From Lathyrus oleraceus (lineage: Eukaryota > Streptophyta > Magnoliopsida > Fabales > Fabaceae): a DNA stretch of 64,000 bases. The notes below the pieces were generated by a model. That model was not told where the DNA came from. It saw nothing but the letters and a program-made list of their open reading frames with translations, and did no database searches. The position numbers and the translations under genes are program-made. Where the stretch lies: positions 233,322,994 through 233,386,993 of the forward strand of contig NC_066584.1 of assembly GCF_024323335.1 (NCBI RefSeq). Direction: 5' to 3'. The stretch's first letter is position 1; the number at the start of each line of letters is the position of its first letter. Below, piece after piece: positions 1 to 10,695 of the stretch.

Positions 1-1690
1 ACACTCCAAAAAGGTTTGCAACATCTGATATTGTTCCAAAATTAGAAGGTCCTGAACAAGTTCAGAGGCCACAAACAATCATAAACATTCCGAGAAGGTT
101 TTTAGAGTTTGACATGCTGTAAGATATTGAAGTAGATTGTGAAGGGGAATTTATTCAGTGTGCCATTTTAGTAGACTTTGAACCTGCGAGTACGGAAGAA
201 GCTCTCAAGCAGAAAGTCTGACTGACGACCATGAAATAAGAACTTGATGCCATAGAGAGAAACAAGACTTGGAAGCTAACAAAATTTTGAAAGAACAAGA
301 AAGTCATCAGTGTGAGATGAGTTTATAAGGTGAAGCTAAAGCCAGATGGGTCAATTAACAATCACAAAGTAATGTTAGTTGTGAAAGGTTTTCTACAGAA
401 ACCTGGGTTATATTACATTGAAGTGTTTGCACCTATAGCAAGACATGAAACAATTAGGTCGGTGATTGCGATAACCGCTAATAGGAATTGGCCTCTGATG
501 CATTTACACGTGAAATTTGCATTTTTCGGACGGTCCATTTGAAAGAAGAGGTTTATGTGTCACAACCTCTTAGATTTGAGATAAAGAATCAAGAAGGGAT
601 GGTGTACATATTACACAAACTTTATATGGATTGGAGCAAGCCCCTAGAGCGTGGAATCTGAAAATTGATTCTTTTTTCAAGAAGCAGGGATTTCAGAAAT
701 GTGAGATGGAGTATGATGTCTATGTTCAACATACTTCTGAAGGCAATATGATTCTGGTGTGTCTATATGTTGATGCCATATTACTAACAGGAAGTTGTGA
801 ACATGAATAACTAAGTTCAAGAAGGAGTCGATGAATGAGTTTGAGATGATTGTTCTAGGAAATATGGTTTATTTTCTAGGGATGAAGATTTTGTACTCTG
901 AGAAAGGAATAATTGTACATCAGCTGAAATATGAACTTAAGCTTCTGAAGAGATTTGCGCTGCTGAATTATAAAGTTGGTGTTACAACTGCTGATACAAA
1001 TCAGAAATTGGATTATGATTCTGATGGTGATGATGCAGATGCGACAAAGTTCAAACAGTTGGTAGGTTCTCTGAGGTATTTGTTTAATATCAGACCTGAT
1101 ATTTGTTATGCATTTGAAATGGTGAGTAGGTTTATGATTAAACCAAAGTGGTATCATTACCAAGTTGTTTTCAGAATTTTGAGGTATATAAAGAGAACTC
1201 TGAAGTGTGGAGTTTTTTCCCTTCTGGTACTGAAACTGACTCAGAACTTTTGACTTACTCAGATTCTGATTAGTATGGAGACAGGGTTGACAGAAGAATA
1301 ATTTATGGGTACTTGTTTAAGTTTCTAGGAAGTCCTATTTCTTGGTGTTCTAAGAAGCAACCAGTTGTTGCTTTGTCAACCTGTGAAGCAGAATATATTG
1401 CAAGTGTTGTGACTACATATCAAGTTGTGTGGCTTCTGAATTTACTACAGGATCTGAAAATCAAAGTGAATAAGCCTTTGAAGCTGATGATTGATAACAA
1501 GTCTGCAATCAATCTTGCCAAGAACCTAGTGCTTCCTGCGAGAAGCAAGCATATTGGGACTAAATATAACTTTCTGAGAAATAAGATTCATAATGGAGTG
1601 CTAGAAGTTGTGTGCTATAGCACTCAGAAGCAAATCTTGGCGATGTGTTTTCCAAACCCACAAGGAAAAATCCTTCTTTCATAGTTATTC
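1..1690 (+). pseudogene. Ty1/copia polyprotein remnant (RT to RNase H), 5' end outside window
   Basis: Decayed pol of a copia retrotransposon read in several frames. RT starts around 230 with a linker like ELDAIERNKTW, continues at 330-542 (LKPDGSI, VVKGF, VFAPIARHETIR) and 670-810, then 831-1253 (LGNMVYFLGMKILYSEKG, FKQLVGSLRYL, RPDICYAFEMVSRFM). RNase H is at 1313-1684 (ISWCSKKQPVVALSTCEAEY, then IDNKSAINLAKN). The frame changes near 540, 650, 810 and 1250 and stops occur between the blocks. The polymerase motif near 769 reads YVDA instead of YVDD, so a catalytic aspartate is lost. I cannot see a PPT or LTR downstream, so the 3' end of the element is undefined. It is not a host gene. Confidence 0.9.
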
Positions 1691-2585
1691 TGTCAGAATC
1701 AATCAGGTAACATTATATTAGTATTATCGTCAGGTTACTAGTGACGCCTCTAACACAAGTTTCAATAAGAGAAATTAATCAGATCCGTAACTGTCAAAGG
1801 TTTGCCTCCATATGAATGTTGTTAGGAAAACAAAAAAAAGTCTCATATTCTTCAAGTCAATAAAAGTTCTTTGACTATAAATTACCCTATCAAATTCTAC
1901 CTAAGCACAAGCTTAAAGGGCTAAGCCGAAGGAATTTCAATCTTTATTTAATAAAGTATCAAATCACTTAACGCTCTTTTAAATAAGAAAAGAAGACGCA
2001 ATATCAAAAGTTGTCACATTTGAAACAATAAACAATGCAAAAACATGCCTTGTTGAGTGCTTCGACCAAATGAAATTGAAATGAATTTGCATGCAACAAA
2101 CAACCATGTCATTCAAAAGCAAACTAGTAGACTGGTATCTCTCAAACAAACCTTTCACCCTCCCTAACCCAACACCAATAAAACACATCAGGTTCCAAAT
2201 TCACCAACCAAAACACTAACGTTCTTATTTCTTGGGATTGAAGAGTCACAGAGAGAAAGAATGAGAAGAGAGAAACAAAGACGGAGAGAAGAGAGAGAGG
2301 TGGGGTGACTAGGTTTATTTTAAAGAAAGAAGATGATTCCTATATTATAATAAAATATTTCATGTCAATTAAAAATAATTCTAAGTCAGTTAAATTAATC
2401 TCAGTTGGAGTGCCACGTTGGTCAAACTTAACTGATTTTGACAAAATTTAACTCAAAGGATTAATGTGACTAACAAAACTTAATTTAAGGGATTTAAAAA
2501 AATATTTATTAAATAAAGGACGAAAATGAAATCTAAAATTAAGTTAAGGGATAAAAAATACATACCACATTTTTAAACATGAATT
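1691..2585. other. AT-rich stretch, nothing certain recognised
   Basis: Follows the copia remnant. It could include the 3' LTR of that element but I see no defined end. On the minus strand, 2230-2310 is pyrimidine-rich (CTCTCTCTTCTCTC-like), resembling a plant 5' leader, followed by a 69-codon open frame at 2188-1979 with no family resemblance. A captured gene fragment is possible but unsupported. Confidence 0.4.
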
Positions 2586-2623
2586 AATATATATATATAT
2601 ATATATATAATATATATATATAT

Positions 2624-2701
<78 letters not shown>
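2586..2701. repeat. (TA)n microsatellite
   Basis: About 115 bp of alternating TA, interrupted by a few TAATA steps in its first third. The tract is self-complementary and prone to length change. Confidence 0.97.
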
Positions 2702-2703
<2 letters not shown>

Positions 2704-2734
2704 TCTTTAATAATCTAAGTGTTTACTGATTCAG

Positions 2735-3010
2735 AAATGGTTATTCTAGCGACTCAAGATTCAAAGATTGTGCCTTGAAGCATTCAAATTAATTGGCTAA
2801 TGTTATGGCTATAGTTAGAGATTTGGAGTTTTTCATCACACACATATATTGAGAGGGTAATCATTGCACGAACAAGGTAGTTTCTATGGCCACCAATGTT
2901 GAACCTCATGTAGTTTGGCATTGTTCTCATAGCTTTCTTGCTTCGTCTTTGTATCATGATAAACTAGGTTTCTCTAGTTTTAAATTTGTTGGTGTTTTTG
3001 GTTTAAAAAA
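2735..3010 (+). pseudogene. RNase H-like (RVT_3-type) C-terminal remnant, probably from a LINE
   Basis: One frame around 2835-2995 gives THIY-stop-EGNHCTNKVVSMA followed by a tail with VVWHCSHSFLASSLYHDKLG. The REGN-x-C-A-D-K-L-A-S motif and a short aromatic tail are typical of the C-terminus of plant RNase H-like domains in LINE-type reverse transcriptases and their relatives. A TGA replaces the expected Arg codon before EGN. Only the last 90 or so codons are recognisable; upstream of 2735 lies the TA microsatellite. An alternative is a decayed host RNase H-like gene. Confidence 0.55.
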
Positions 3011-3198
3011 GACGTGTCTTGGTTGAATCCCCCTACTCTTTCTCTCACGAGTACAAAAATACATTTTAGCAGAGATTGTTAAGTCAGTTCACTTGCCACC
3101 TAACTTAAGAAGCAATGGTGACAATTACGTAAATATTTGTAACTTAGTAGGTCAGACGCATTTAAAGTTGGCTTAACAAAGATTAAAGAAAAAAAATA

Positions 3199-3474
3199 CT
3201 ACCTTCGTTTTTTATCACAAGTCACTTTAAGAAAATATTTTGTACCACAATATAAGTCGTTTTATAATATCAATGAATTATTAATGTTATTTTTTCTATT
3301 ATACTCTTGAATATTTATTATTTTCTCTCTTTTCAATTATGTCAATTTGTCTTTCCAATACCATTAATGAATGACAACTTAATTATGTCAATTTATCTTT
3401 TTTATACCACAATTGTTATATTTCTTAATACGTGTGAAAAATAAAAAAACGCCTTATAATAAAAAACTGAGGAG
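3199..3474. mobile_element. Stowaway-like MITE (Tc1/mariner type), 276 bp, TA target duplication
   Basis: The left end CTACCTTCGTTTTTTATCAC and the reverse complement of the right end (CTCCTCAGTTTTTTATTATA) form imperfect terminal inverted repeats of about 25 bp. The element is flanked by TA on both sides (3197-3198 and 3475-3476), the target duplication of Stowaway MITEs, whose termini typically begin CTCCCTCCG. It is AT-rich, non-coding and of usual Stowaway length. It would be mobilised in trans by a mariner transposase; none is encoded here. Confidence 0.8.
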
Positions 3475-4737
3475 TATAATTGACATTAAATTTCTTAAAT
3501 CACATGTATTCATTCCTGACTTAAAAAATCTATTTATTAAGTCATGTGTCACTCATTTGACCTAAGAAGCTTTATTTATTTTTAACAAATTAAATTTCAA
3601 TAATGTATTATGAGAAATTCGAACTTCGTACCCTAACTGCTTTATATCAAATTAAATTTGTCTCAAATAAAATAAATAATTAAATCATTAATGTATAAAA
3701 AAAATCAAATAGCTGATAATATTTTAAGAGTTTTTTTTTGTTTAAAAGAAACTTCAAAAACTTTAAATTAAAAAAGATATGTTTTATTGAAGTTAAGCTC
3801 TCATCTTATCATAAATACTGAACTTTATTTTTTTATTTAAAACTTTATCTATTTCTTATTTTTTTTTGGAATTAATTTCTTTTATTGATTAAAACACTCA
3901 AAACCAAAAATCGCAAAAGGGTTAAAAAAATAAACGATTAAGGGTTCTACTGATTCAACTTCAGTAGACAAGGTAAGATCTATATCACATTCCTTTCACT
4001 TTTTATTTAATTATCTTGCTTATTCTACCTGGAATTATGTTATTTATCACTTATCACTAATTAAAACAACAAGAAGTTTATATGTTTAATGATTCAGCTT
4101 TTCAGAAAGATGTATTTTCCCCTTCTCTCTCCCATTTTTAGATGTATATCTGCTGGCTGTTGCTTTTTCACTTCACTATTTTTCTTTTATTATAATTTGT
4201 TGTTGTTGTTGTTTCATCACAATAAAAAGAATAACATCAAATATGCATCATGCATCATGTATGGTGATTCTTACTTTTGTTGGCGGCAGTGCTCGAAATG
4301 TTAAAGGGAAATCTCTCATTAATCAAATATCGCTCCTCCTTCTCATGCTTCTGCATATGCATTTGAAGCACATCCCCTTGATTATATTCAGAGTTAGAAG
4401 TAGATGTACAAATTGGAACTCTTGGTTTATGTTTTTTTTTGTTTTTTTTCTTTTGTGTTAAAAAATAATAATACATGCAATGATGGATCCAACGTTTCCA
4501 TTTCAATTTTGAGCCAAATACATTTGGATTTGTAAAGCATATAATTTGTTATGATTTATTTCAAGGTAAACTACATTTGATATAATGGCAACTATGCAAC
4601 TACAACTGTAACTATTCTTTTTGATAAGGGTTGAGTGTGTAAAACTATTCTTTACTATTGCCCAAAGCATATGTTGTGATTGCTTTTGGCAGTGTGGTTT
4701 TCTTTTATTGGAAAAACAACAGCCTCTAATGGTCATG

Positions 4738-4738
<1 letters not shown>
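3475..4738. other. AT-rich non-coding stretch
   Basis: Low-complexity A- and T-rich sequence with short unconvincing open frames on both strands (about 60 to 83 codons) that match no family I know. No repeat boundary is visible. Confidence 0.5.
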
Positions 4739-4785
<47 letters not shown>

Positions 4786-4787
4786 TA

Positions 4788-4857
<70 letters not shown>
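4739..4857. repeat. (TA)n microsatellite
   Basis: About 119 bp of TA repeats with a few ATAATAT interruptions; open frames across it (poly Ile-Tyr) are artefacts of the repeat. Confidence 0.97.
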
Positions 4858-4863
4858 AACTTT

Positions 4864-6010
4864 CACTATAACAAATAATCATAAATTTCATTCCGAACAA
4901 TAGAAAAGCGAGGTATAAAATCAAGACGCTCTATTTTTTATTATTTAAAAAAATAAAAAAATATATAAATTTCTTTGGTTTTTCATAACACTGAGGTGAA
5001 AAAACAACTCTGTACAAATTTCGATTCTCAACTATTGCAATTTATGATTTTATTTGTTTATAAGTGTAAACAAAATGTTCTAACCATTTGGTTTTCTATT
5101 TAACCGAGACATAAAATAATAAGATTTTGCTATAAAAGCACTCGTTAAACAAATTTTACCATAATCCTTACTAATATGAAGTCGCCCCAAACTCGCAAGC
5201 ATCATTCTTTGGGATGGATTGCAAGATAGAAAAAATCTCAAATGTTCTTCTATCTTGAACAAAACATTTTTCTCCCCTTACAATCTATCTCACATAATGA
5301 TGTAGATGTTGTCGTGTTTGTATTTTTATAATAACCCTCAGTTAAAGAATAGAGCTCAACATTTGAAGAGTACTCAACTAATAAATTACAAGTGCAGAAA
5401 ATCATTCTTGTTTCAAAAATAATTGTTTTAAAGGGTATGCAACAAAATCTGAATATCACCGAAGATTTGTTGTAAACAATGTATTTTAATATTCTATGTA
5501 AATAATTGAATTAAAAAAAATATTATTCATCTCATTTTTATAATAAAATCGAGGTGTTTAATAATCATATTTTACTATAAAAATACTTGTTAAATAGATT
5601 TTCCCCTAAGACTCACTTATATGTAGCCGCCCCAAAGAGATATTCATTAAACATCATTTTTTCCTAGAGATATGTTGGAAGAGTTTTTATGAATATCTAT
5701 TGGAAGAGATATTCATCATGGTCCATTTGATCATGAGTTGCTACTACAGATCTCTGAAATGGATTGCAAGTGCAGAAAATCAAAAATTCTCATTGGGAGA
5801 CAGATCTCTAGCATCTTGCATGGGACCTGGGCATGGAAAATAAAAATTCTCATTGGAAAATAGATTTTACAATGTATTTTGAATATTTTTTGTAAACTAT
5901 GTAATTTTAAAAAAAATAGCTTATTGACCTCGGTTTTCTTCTTGACCGAAGGGATAGTTAAGCTTTTTTTACTATATTCAATGCCCTTAAACAAATATTT
6001 GTCATCCATT
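4864..6010. repeat. Degenerate internally duplicated repeat, possibly a non-autonomous CACTA element
   Basis: Two diverged copies lie about 445 bp apart: 5131-5203 resembles 5575-5645 (both contain a GTCGCCCCAAA or GCCGCCCCAAA core preceded by TATAAAA-CACTCGTTAAA or TATAAAAATACTTGTTAAA), and the blocks near 5464 and 5867 also match. The left edge begins CACTATAACAAATAAT, close to a CACTA terminus, and GAGGT/ACCTC-type motifs recur (4910, 5560, 5930) as in CACTA subterminal repeats. I found no matching TAGTG right terminus or 3-bp target duplication, so the class is tentative. Confidence 0.3.
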
Positions 6011-6014
6011 TAAT

Positions 6015-6997
6015 GTTTATCAACATTTCGTGGAGGGATACAACCAAGGCTTTCCTAAAACACTATCAGTGTAATACCGACATGACCCCTAATCGAACCC
6101 AACATCAAAATCATACTTAAAAGTCCGACGAGACCTTCAAAGAGTATACCCAATGATGGAGGGAACTAGCCGCAAGGGTATAAACTCCTTTGTTTGAGAG
6201 GGAGATGATTGTTTATGGGAAACCTCTAAGCCCCCTATTTGGACAAAATATTAGGAAGCACGTCCTCAGATTTTTCTGATTTGGTTCTCACCGGAGAAAG
6301 GATAGAAAACATCATAAAGATAGGCAAAATCCAGAATGTTGCTAGTATATCCAGTGTGGTGAAGAAGCCCTATGTAGCTTATGGGAAGAATCAATAGGGT
6401 GAAACAAATGCAAGTGTTGTTGTTAGAGGAAGGGCACCGACGTATCGTACACCATACCAACAAGTAGTCGTTGTTGCACCAATTCAGAATCAACAACCAT
6501 ATGCCATCCCAGTTGATCAATGAGCCAACCAACAACCCGCTCCATATCAATAACAACCATATCAATATCAACAAAAACGTCAACATTATCATCCACAACA
6601 ACAACAATAAATACAACGAAGGCCTGAAAGAAGGTTCGACCCAATTCATATGCCATACAACCGTATATTGCCGTATTTGTTACGTGGATCATTAGTGAAG
6701 TTAAGGGAATTAAGACAACCACCAATAGTCCTTCCCCCGATTATGATGCAAATGCCCCGTGCGAGTTCCACTATGGAGCTCCCGACCGCTCAATAGAAAA
6801 CTTCAAGACCTTGAAATACAAAGTTCAATATTTGATAGACTCAAAGGCAATCACGTTTGTTCCAAACGGCTCGAATGTGAACAATCAAATGATGCCACAT
6901 AAAAAACCTGTGGTAAATATGGTGGAAGTTGAGGAAGAAAGAAAATTGGTGTCCCAAGTAGACAAATTGAAGACCCCCCCTGATTAAGATTAAGAAG
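6015..6997 (+). pseudogene. Element H gag remnant
   Basis: Translating in shifting frames gives the Ogre gag signature seen also in element F: a block like FLKHYQ-NTDM-PNRTQ, ETFKEYTQ-WRELAARV near 6130-6190, a Gln/Tyr/Pro-rich stretch at 6440-6620 (QQ-rich), and the Cys/His segment near 6750 (CEFHYGAPDRSIENF), followed by the frame KVQYLIDSKAITFVPNGSNVNN. Gag would form the particle. Several in-frame stops are visible, and two of the four zinc-ligand positions present in F (C-x2-H-x5-H-x4-C) are changed here (His to Arg, last Cys to Phe). Confidence 0.8.
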
Positions 6998-7115
6998 TGT
7001 TAAGAATATGGTTGGACCTAACTCAACCCTACAAAATCGGTTGGTAGAGTGAGGACTTCCCCCACTTATAAACACATGTTTAGGCAATATGTTTTCCAAT
7101 GTGGGACTCTTAACA
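6998..7115 (-). repeat. Left LTR of the three-LTR complex (3' LTR of short internal 2)
   Basis: 118 bp, TG...CA, bounded left by AGAAG and right by a purine tract on the minus strand (GCGTGAGGATGTG), the expected PPT position. Confidence 0.85.
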
Positions 7116-7229
7116 CACATCCTCACGCTCAGGACTAGTCAACTGAAGCATGGAAATAAATGGTTGGTGACCTGATAGAGGAAACCATAATTGGTGGCCC
7201 ATCGGATCTTAAACGAGACTCTGATTCCA

Positions 7230-7348
7230 TGTTAAGAAATGTGGTTAGGCCTAACTCAATCCTACAAAACCGGTTGGTATAACTAGGATTGCCCCCACTT
7301 ATAAACACATGTTCAGGCCATATATTATCTGATGGTGGACTCTTAACA
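7230..7348 (-). repeat. Middle, shared LTR of the three-LTR complex
   Basis: 119 bp copy. On the minus strand it follows a PPT (GCGTGAGGGTGTG), so it serves as 3' LTR of internal 1. It is followed by TGGAATCAGAGTC, so it also serves as 5' LTR of internal 2. Confidence 0.85.
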
Positions 7349-7375
7349 CACACCCTCACGCCTAGGACTGGACAT

Positions 7376-7951
7376 CTAGAGCCCCTTATATAGTTTAGAA
7401 AGACTAGGATGACCTAACTGAGCATGATTAGTAAGTGGAGAATCTTTGGCTGAGCATGTCTGAGATAACACTGAAAGGTAATAAAGGCCTTGAGACTCAC
7501 ATCTGACGCCAATCATCCGTCCAGAACTTCGATCTTGCAGAGTAACATTATTGTTAGTGAAGGTGACACTACTATCAAGAGAACTAGTTAAATGACTGAC
7601 TGAAAGTAAATTAAATGGACAATTAGGTACATAGAGGACATAAGTAACAGAAAGAGAAGGTAGAATTTGAACAGTACCAATCCCTTCGGATAGGGTTTGA
7701 GAATCATTGGCAGAAGTTATAGCTGGTAAGAAACTAGATGTAGAGAGGGAAGAGAAAAGATTTTTATTACCTGTAACATGATCAGACGCACCAGAATCAA
7801 GGACCCAAGGTCCAAGAGAAGATGATTGAGAGAGACAAACAGATGAATTACAAGTGTGTGCTACCAAAGCAATATAATCTAAGTTCTGATAGTTTTGATA
7901 CCACCTAAGGAAATTATCATAGTTTAGCGTAAAGTTATGAGTAATAGCCAT
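7376..7951 (-). pseudogene. Copia protease and GAG-pre-integrase remnant inside the three-LTR complex
   Basis: A 191-codon open frame. It contains WVLDSGASDHVTGNKNLF, the aspartic protease motif of copia elements (D-S-G), then a YVPNCPFNLLSVSHL block typical of the region after protease, and ends in LTNHAQLGHPSLSKLYKGL, the GAG-pre-integrase domain with its HxxLGHPS motif. No integrase, RT or RNase H follows; the frame ends close to the PPT of the middle LTR, so most of pol is missing. Upstream, to the 5' LTR (7952-8304 on this strand), a gag-derived leader is likely but not recognised. This looks like an internally deleted, non-autonomous derivative of a short-LTR copia element that would need proteins from another copy. 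Confidence 0.85.
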
Positions 7952-8318
7952 GAGTATTTGAAGAGAGAAAGTATCACGCGAACTGGGTGAAAAAGGATCT
8001 GAAATAGTTTCACAATGGAGAGTGGGGTGGTGGAAAAATTGTCGGGACCAGACGCTGATGAAATGTGGGGAACAGATGGATTAGAGGAGGCACTTCTGCA
8101 TGTAGGGGTAGTTTTCTGGAAGGTCACCGGGAATAATAGCGACAACCACGACAGTGACTGGAGACTTTTGAAAACTAATGTCGGAATGAGCCACGACAGT
8201 GTATGGAAGGAAAACCGGAGTTATTACATGGTTTGCCAAACATTTTTCATCGGAAGACACTGGGTCAAATAGGATAAATCATGGTGTATGGTTGTCTCTC
8301 AGTAGGCTCTAGATACCA

Positions 8319-8436
8319 TGTTAAGAATATGGTCGGATCTAACTCAACCCTACAAAACCGGTTGGTAGAGTGAGGACTTCCCTCATTTATAAACACAGGT
8401 TTGGGCCATATATTTTCCAATGTGAGACTCTTAACA
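8319..8436 (-). repeat. Right LTR (5' LTR) of the three-LTR complex
   Basis: 118 bp, followed on the minus strand by the PBS TGGTATCTAGAGCC at 8318-8305, a one-base-longer variant of the common iMet site TGGTATCAGAGCC. Right flank is the target duplication AGAAG. Confidence 0.85.
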
Positions 8437-8659
8437 AGAAGCAATCGTTGACGAGTAATCTATTTCCTATTTGTGATGCGTTTGTGAGAATTGTTTAGTC
8501 AACCCTCAAGAATGTGAAGTTTTGAAGTTTGTTATTCAAGATTTGATAGACCAAAGAATCATAGTGGTGGAACATATCTCCACTAGTGAAGATGTGACAA
8601 CCATGGAAATCACGTATGATCAAGTATAGCCACTACAAATCTCATATGATCTGTCTCCA

Positions 8660-9731
8660 ATGACCATTTATGATAATCCAATTACTCCTCTATTGATAAC
8701 TATGCCTACTTCGTTCCCATTTGAAGACACAAAGGAAGTGTCTTGGATCTATGACTCCACTGTCTATATTCATGGGCAAAGAGTGCAAGAGGAACCTGCA
8801 ACAATCAATGAACCTACAGTAAACATAACCAGAATTGGTGGAGTAACAAGAAGTGGAAGGATATTTGCACTCATACCCCTTTTTATTGACAATGGAGGGG
8901 CCTCCAACCAAGATAAAGGCAAACAAGTTAAAAATAATCAACAAAGGCAGGATTCACCAATAAACAACGTGGAGGAATTTTTTTGCATCATTAAGAGAAG
9001 CGACTACAAGGTGGTTGATCAACTTAACCAGACACCATTGAAGATCTCAATGTTGTCTTTCCTAATGTGCTTTGAAGCATATAGAGATGCCTTGGTAAAG
9101 TTCTTGAGGGTTGCCCATGTTCTGCGAGAAATTTACGCCTATTAGTTCGAAGGTGTAAGTTGTAAGTATAAGCTTGGGGTTTAATGTTGATGAGCTCCCA
9201 CCCGAGGGGTGAAATAAAAACAAGCCTCTGCATGTTTTAACAAAGAGCTCATTGTCAAAGTTAACCATTGAAGGGGTAGTGATGAAACCTAGCGAATTGG
9301 TTGTTAGAGCATTTGACGGCTCAAGGAGAATGGTGATTGGAGAAGTTGACCTCCCAATAAAAATTGGACCCCATACATTCTTTATTACCTTCTTTGTCAT
9401 GGACATATACCCGTCTTATAGTTATCCGCTTGGATGACCTTGGATACACTCAACCGAAGCTATCACATTGACACTCCATCAAAGGTTGAAATTATTGGTC
9501 AACAATAAGCTTATGGTAATAGAAGGTGAAGAGAATATCATGGTAAGTCACCTAACGTCTTTTCTCTACGTTGAGGCAGGGGGTGAAGTGCATGAAACCC
9601 TGTTTCAGTCCTTTGAGGTTGTAAATATAGAGATGACTGCCCCCATAAAGGAAGGAAAGAAAGTTGAGTTCCCAATGGTCTCTTTGAAGGATGTTAGAAC
9701 TGTGATTAAGGATGGATACCCCGAAGGTTAG
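8660..9731 (+). pseudogene. Element H gag end and aspartic protease remnant
   Basis: Frames 8660-9145, 9252-9437 and 9468-9731 align by eye with the gag-pro ORF of element F. Shared blocks are GGVTRSGRIFA, VEEFFCIIKRSDYKVVDQLN, TPLKISMLSFLMC, then the protease flap region EGVVMKPSELVVRAFDGSRR and PIKIGPHTFFITFFVMDIYPS. The DTGSS active-site stretch falls in the frameshifted gap at 9146-9251 and cannot be read cleanly. The frame ends at 9729-9731 with TAG after DGYPEG, at exactly the position where F has TGA. Confidence 0.8.
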
Positions 9732-10012
9732 GGAAGATTATTGGATTTTCCTATGAATAAAGACCGCTCCGGTTTAGGATACCAATCCCAAGATGTAAAG
9801 AAACAAATGCCAAATGTTGTGGAGGGACAAGTGCTCCCGTTACCAGATATCTTTACAAACGTCGAACACCTCGTAGATGGGAAGAAATGTGCAGTGTAAG
9901 AAAAAGAGGATGGTGTGGCTAATGAAGAAGGACTAGTGTACCAAAGGGTGGAAGGACAAGAACTGACAAATTGGACCGCAACATAGATACCCAAAGTTAC
10001 TATATTTGAAAA
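9732..10012 (+). pseudogene. Element H post-protease segment with GLGYQ motif
   Basis: In the same frame as the protease, after the TAG, translation continues with GRLLDFPMNKDRSGLGYQSQ and ends ELTNWTAT-stop-IPKVTIFEK. Element F has the same arrangement (KFGIGYQPLQ ... NWTAKDVVQVTLQTE), so the segment is a conserved coding block. The GLGYQ stretch recalls a G-patch. Two further in-frame stops in H are decay. Confidence 0.7.
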
Positions 10013-10284
10013 GTAATTTCCCGTTTGTTTTGTTTTCCTTTAAGAAAAGAACCATGTTATGCCCAAGGCATGGGGAACCGTTTGTTGGCCCCCCTTTAAT
10101 TTTCAATCAAATTAATCAATGAAATCATCACATTTGCATTCAAATTGCGGTCTTTGTATTTCATTTTTTTTTACCTTTTCATTTAACTAAAAAATGGCAA
10201 TGTTTTCTTAAATTTTCTTTTTAAGTTTTCATTCATTTTTCCTCCCCTTCATAAAAATAAAAGCATGAACCCTAAATCATGCAG
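10013..10284 (+). other. Predicted Ogre intron in element H (272 nt, phase 2)
   Basis: Donor AAA|GTAATTTC at 10013 and acceptor CATGCAG|G at 10284 flank an AT-rich stretch full of stops. Splicing joins two bases of a Lys codon to the third base supplied by 10285, putting protease and RT in one frame. Element F shows matching donor, acceptor and phase. An intron between protease and RT is a described feature of Ogre elements; the exact sites here are my prediction. Confidence 0.7.
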
Positions 10285-10695
10285 GTTCCCCTCGATTACC
10301 ACCAGCAACGATACTTTTATGGTCCCATATGACTTTGACAATCCAATCAATCACGCTGACAAAGACTGTGAGGAAGATTATGAACTCCCCGAGGAGTTAG
10401 ATCGACCGCTAAGACAAGAGTCAAAGGTCATCCAACCTCATGAAGAATCGGTAGAAGTGGTCACTTTGGGAACCGAGGAGAAAGTGAAAGTGGTCAGAAT
10501 AGGCGCAGCCTTGTAAGAAGATTTGAAAGAAAAGTTGGTTAAGCTTTTAAAGAGTACATGGATGTGTTTGCTTGGTCATACCAAGATATGAACGAACTTG
10601 ACATGAACATTATGGAGCATAGATTACCTCTCAAAGAAGATTTCCCTCCATTTAAGCAGAAACTGAGGAGAACAAAACCTGACATGGAAATGAAG
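10285..10695 (+). pseudogene. Element H RT N-terminal part
   Basis: After the acceptor the frame gives MVPYDFDNPINHADKDCEEDYELPEELDRPL and VIQPHEESVEVVTLGTEE, matching the start of F pol. It then degrades (stop at 10514-10516) but continues in another frame with FAWSYQDM and a block like HRLPLKEDFPPFKQKLRRTKPDM, where copia K is inserted. The final five bases, TGAAG (10691-10695), are the target duplication of K. Confidence 0.8.

Larger units (their letters stand above)
6998..8436 (-). mobile_element. Short-LTR copia complex with three LTRs and two internal regions
   Basis: Three LTR copies of 118-119 bp, each TGTTAAGA...TCTTAACA, lie at 6998-7115, 7230-7348 and 8319-8436. Read on the minus strand the order is LTR, PBS (8305-8318, TGGTATCTAGAGCC, iMet type), internal 1 with a copia protease remnant, GA-rich PPT just right of 7348, LTR, second PBS-like site (7217-7229, TGGAATCAGAGTC), a short internal 2 of 114 bp, second PPT just right of 7115, LTR. 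The outer edges carry one perfect 5-bp target duplication, AGAAG (6993-6997 and 8437-8441), and the interrupted gag of H resumes on the far side. The whole is therefore one insertion unit, with the middle LTR shared. Confidence 0.85.

Noticed and set aside
1979..2310. Possible minus-strand plant gene with a pyrimidine-rich 5' leader and a 69-codon frame
   Set aside because: No homology-like motif, no credible exon structure, and retrotransposon debris on both sides.
4680..4924. Ile-Tyr repeat proteins on both strands
   Set aside because: Translation of the (TA)n microsatellite.
4864..6010. Complete CACTA transposon
   Set aside because: Only a CACTA-like left end and ACCTC-type motifs; no right terminus, target duplication or transposase found, so kept as a low-confidence repeat.
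9727..10284. Intron starting at the GAAG|GTTAGG donor overlapping the post-protease stop
   Set aside because: This donor is phase 1 while the acceptor needs phase 2, in both H and F; it would also remove the conserved GLGYQ segment. The GTAATTT donor fits both elements.
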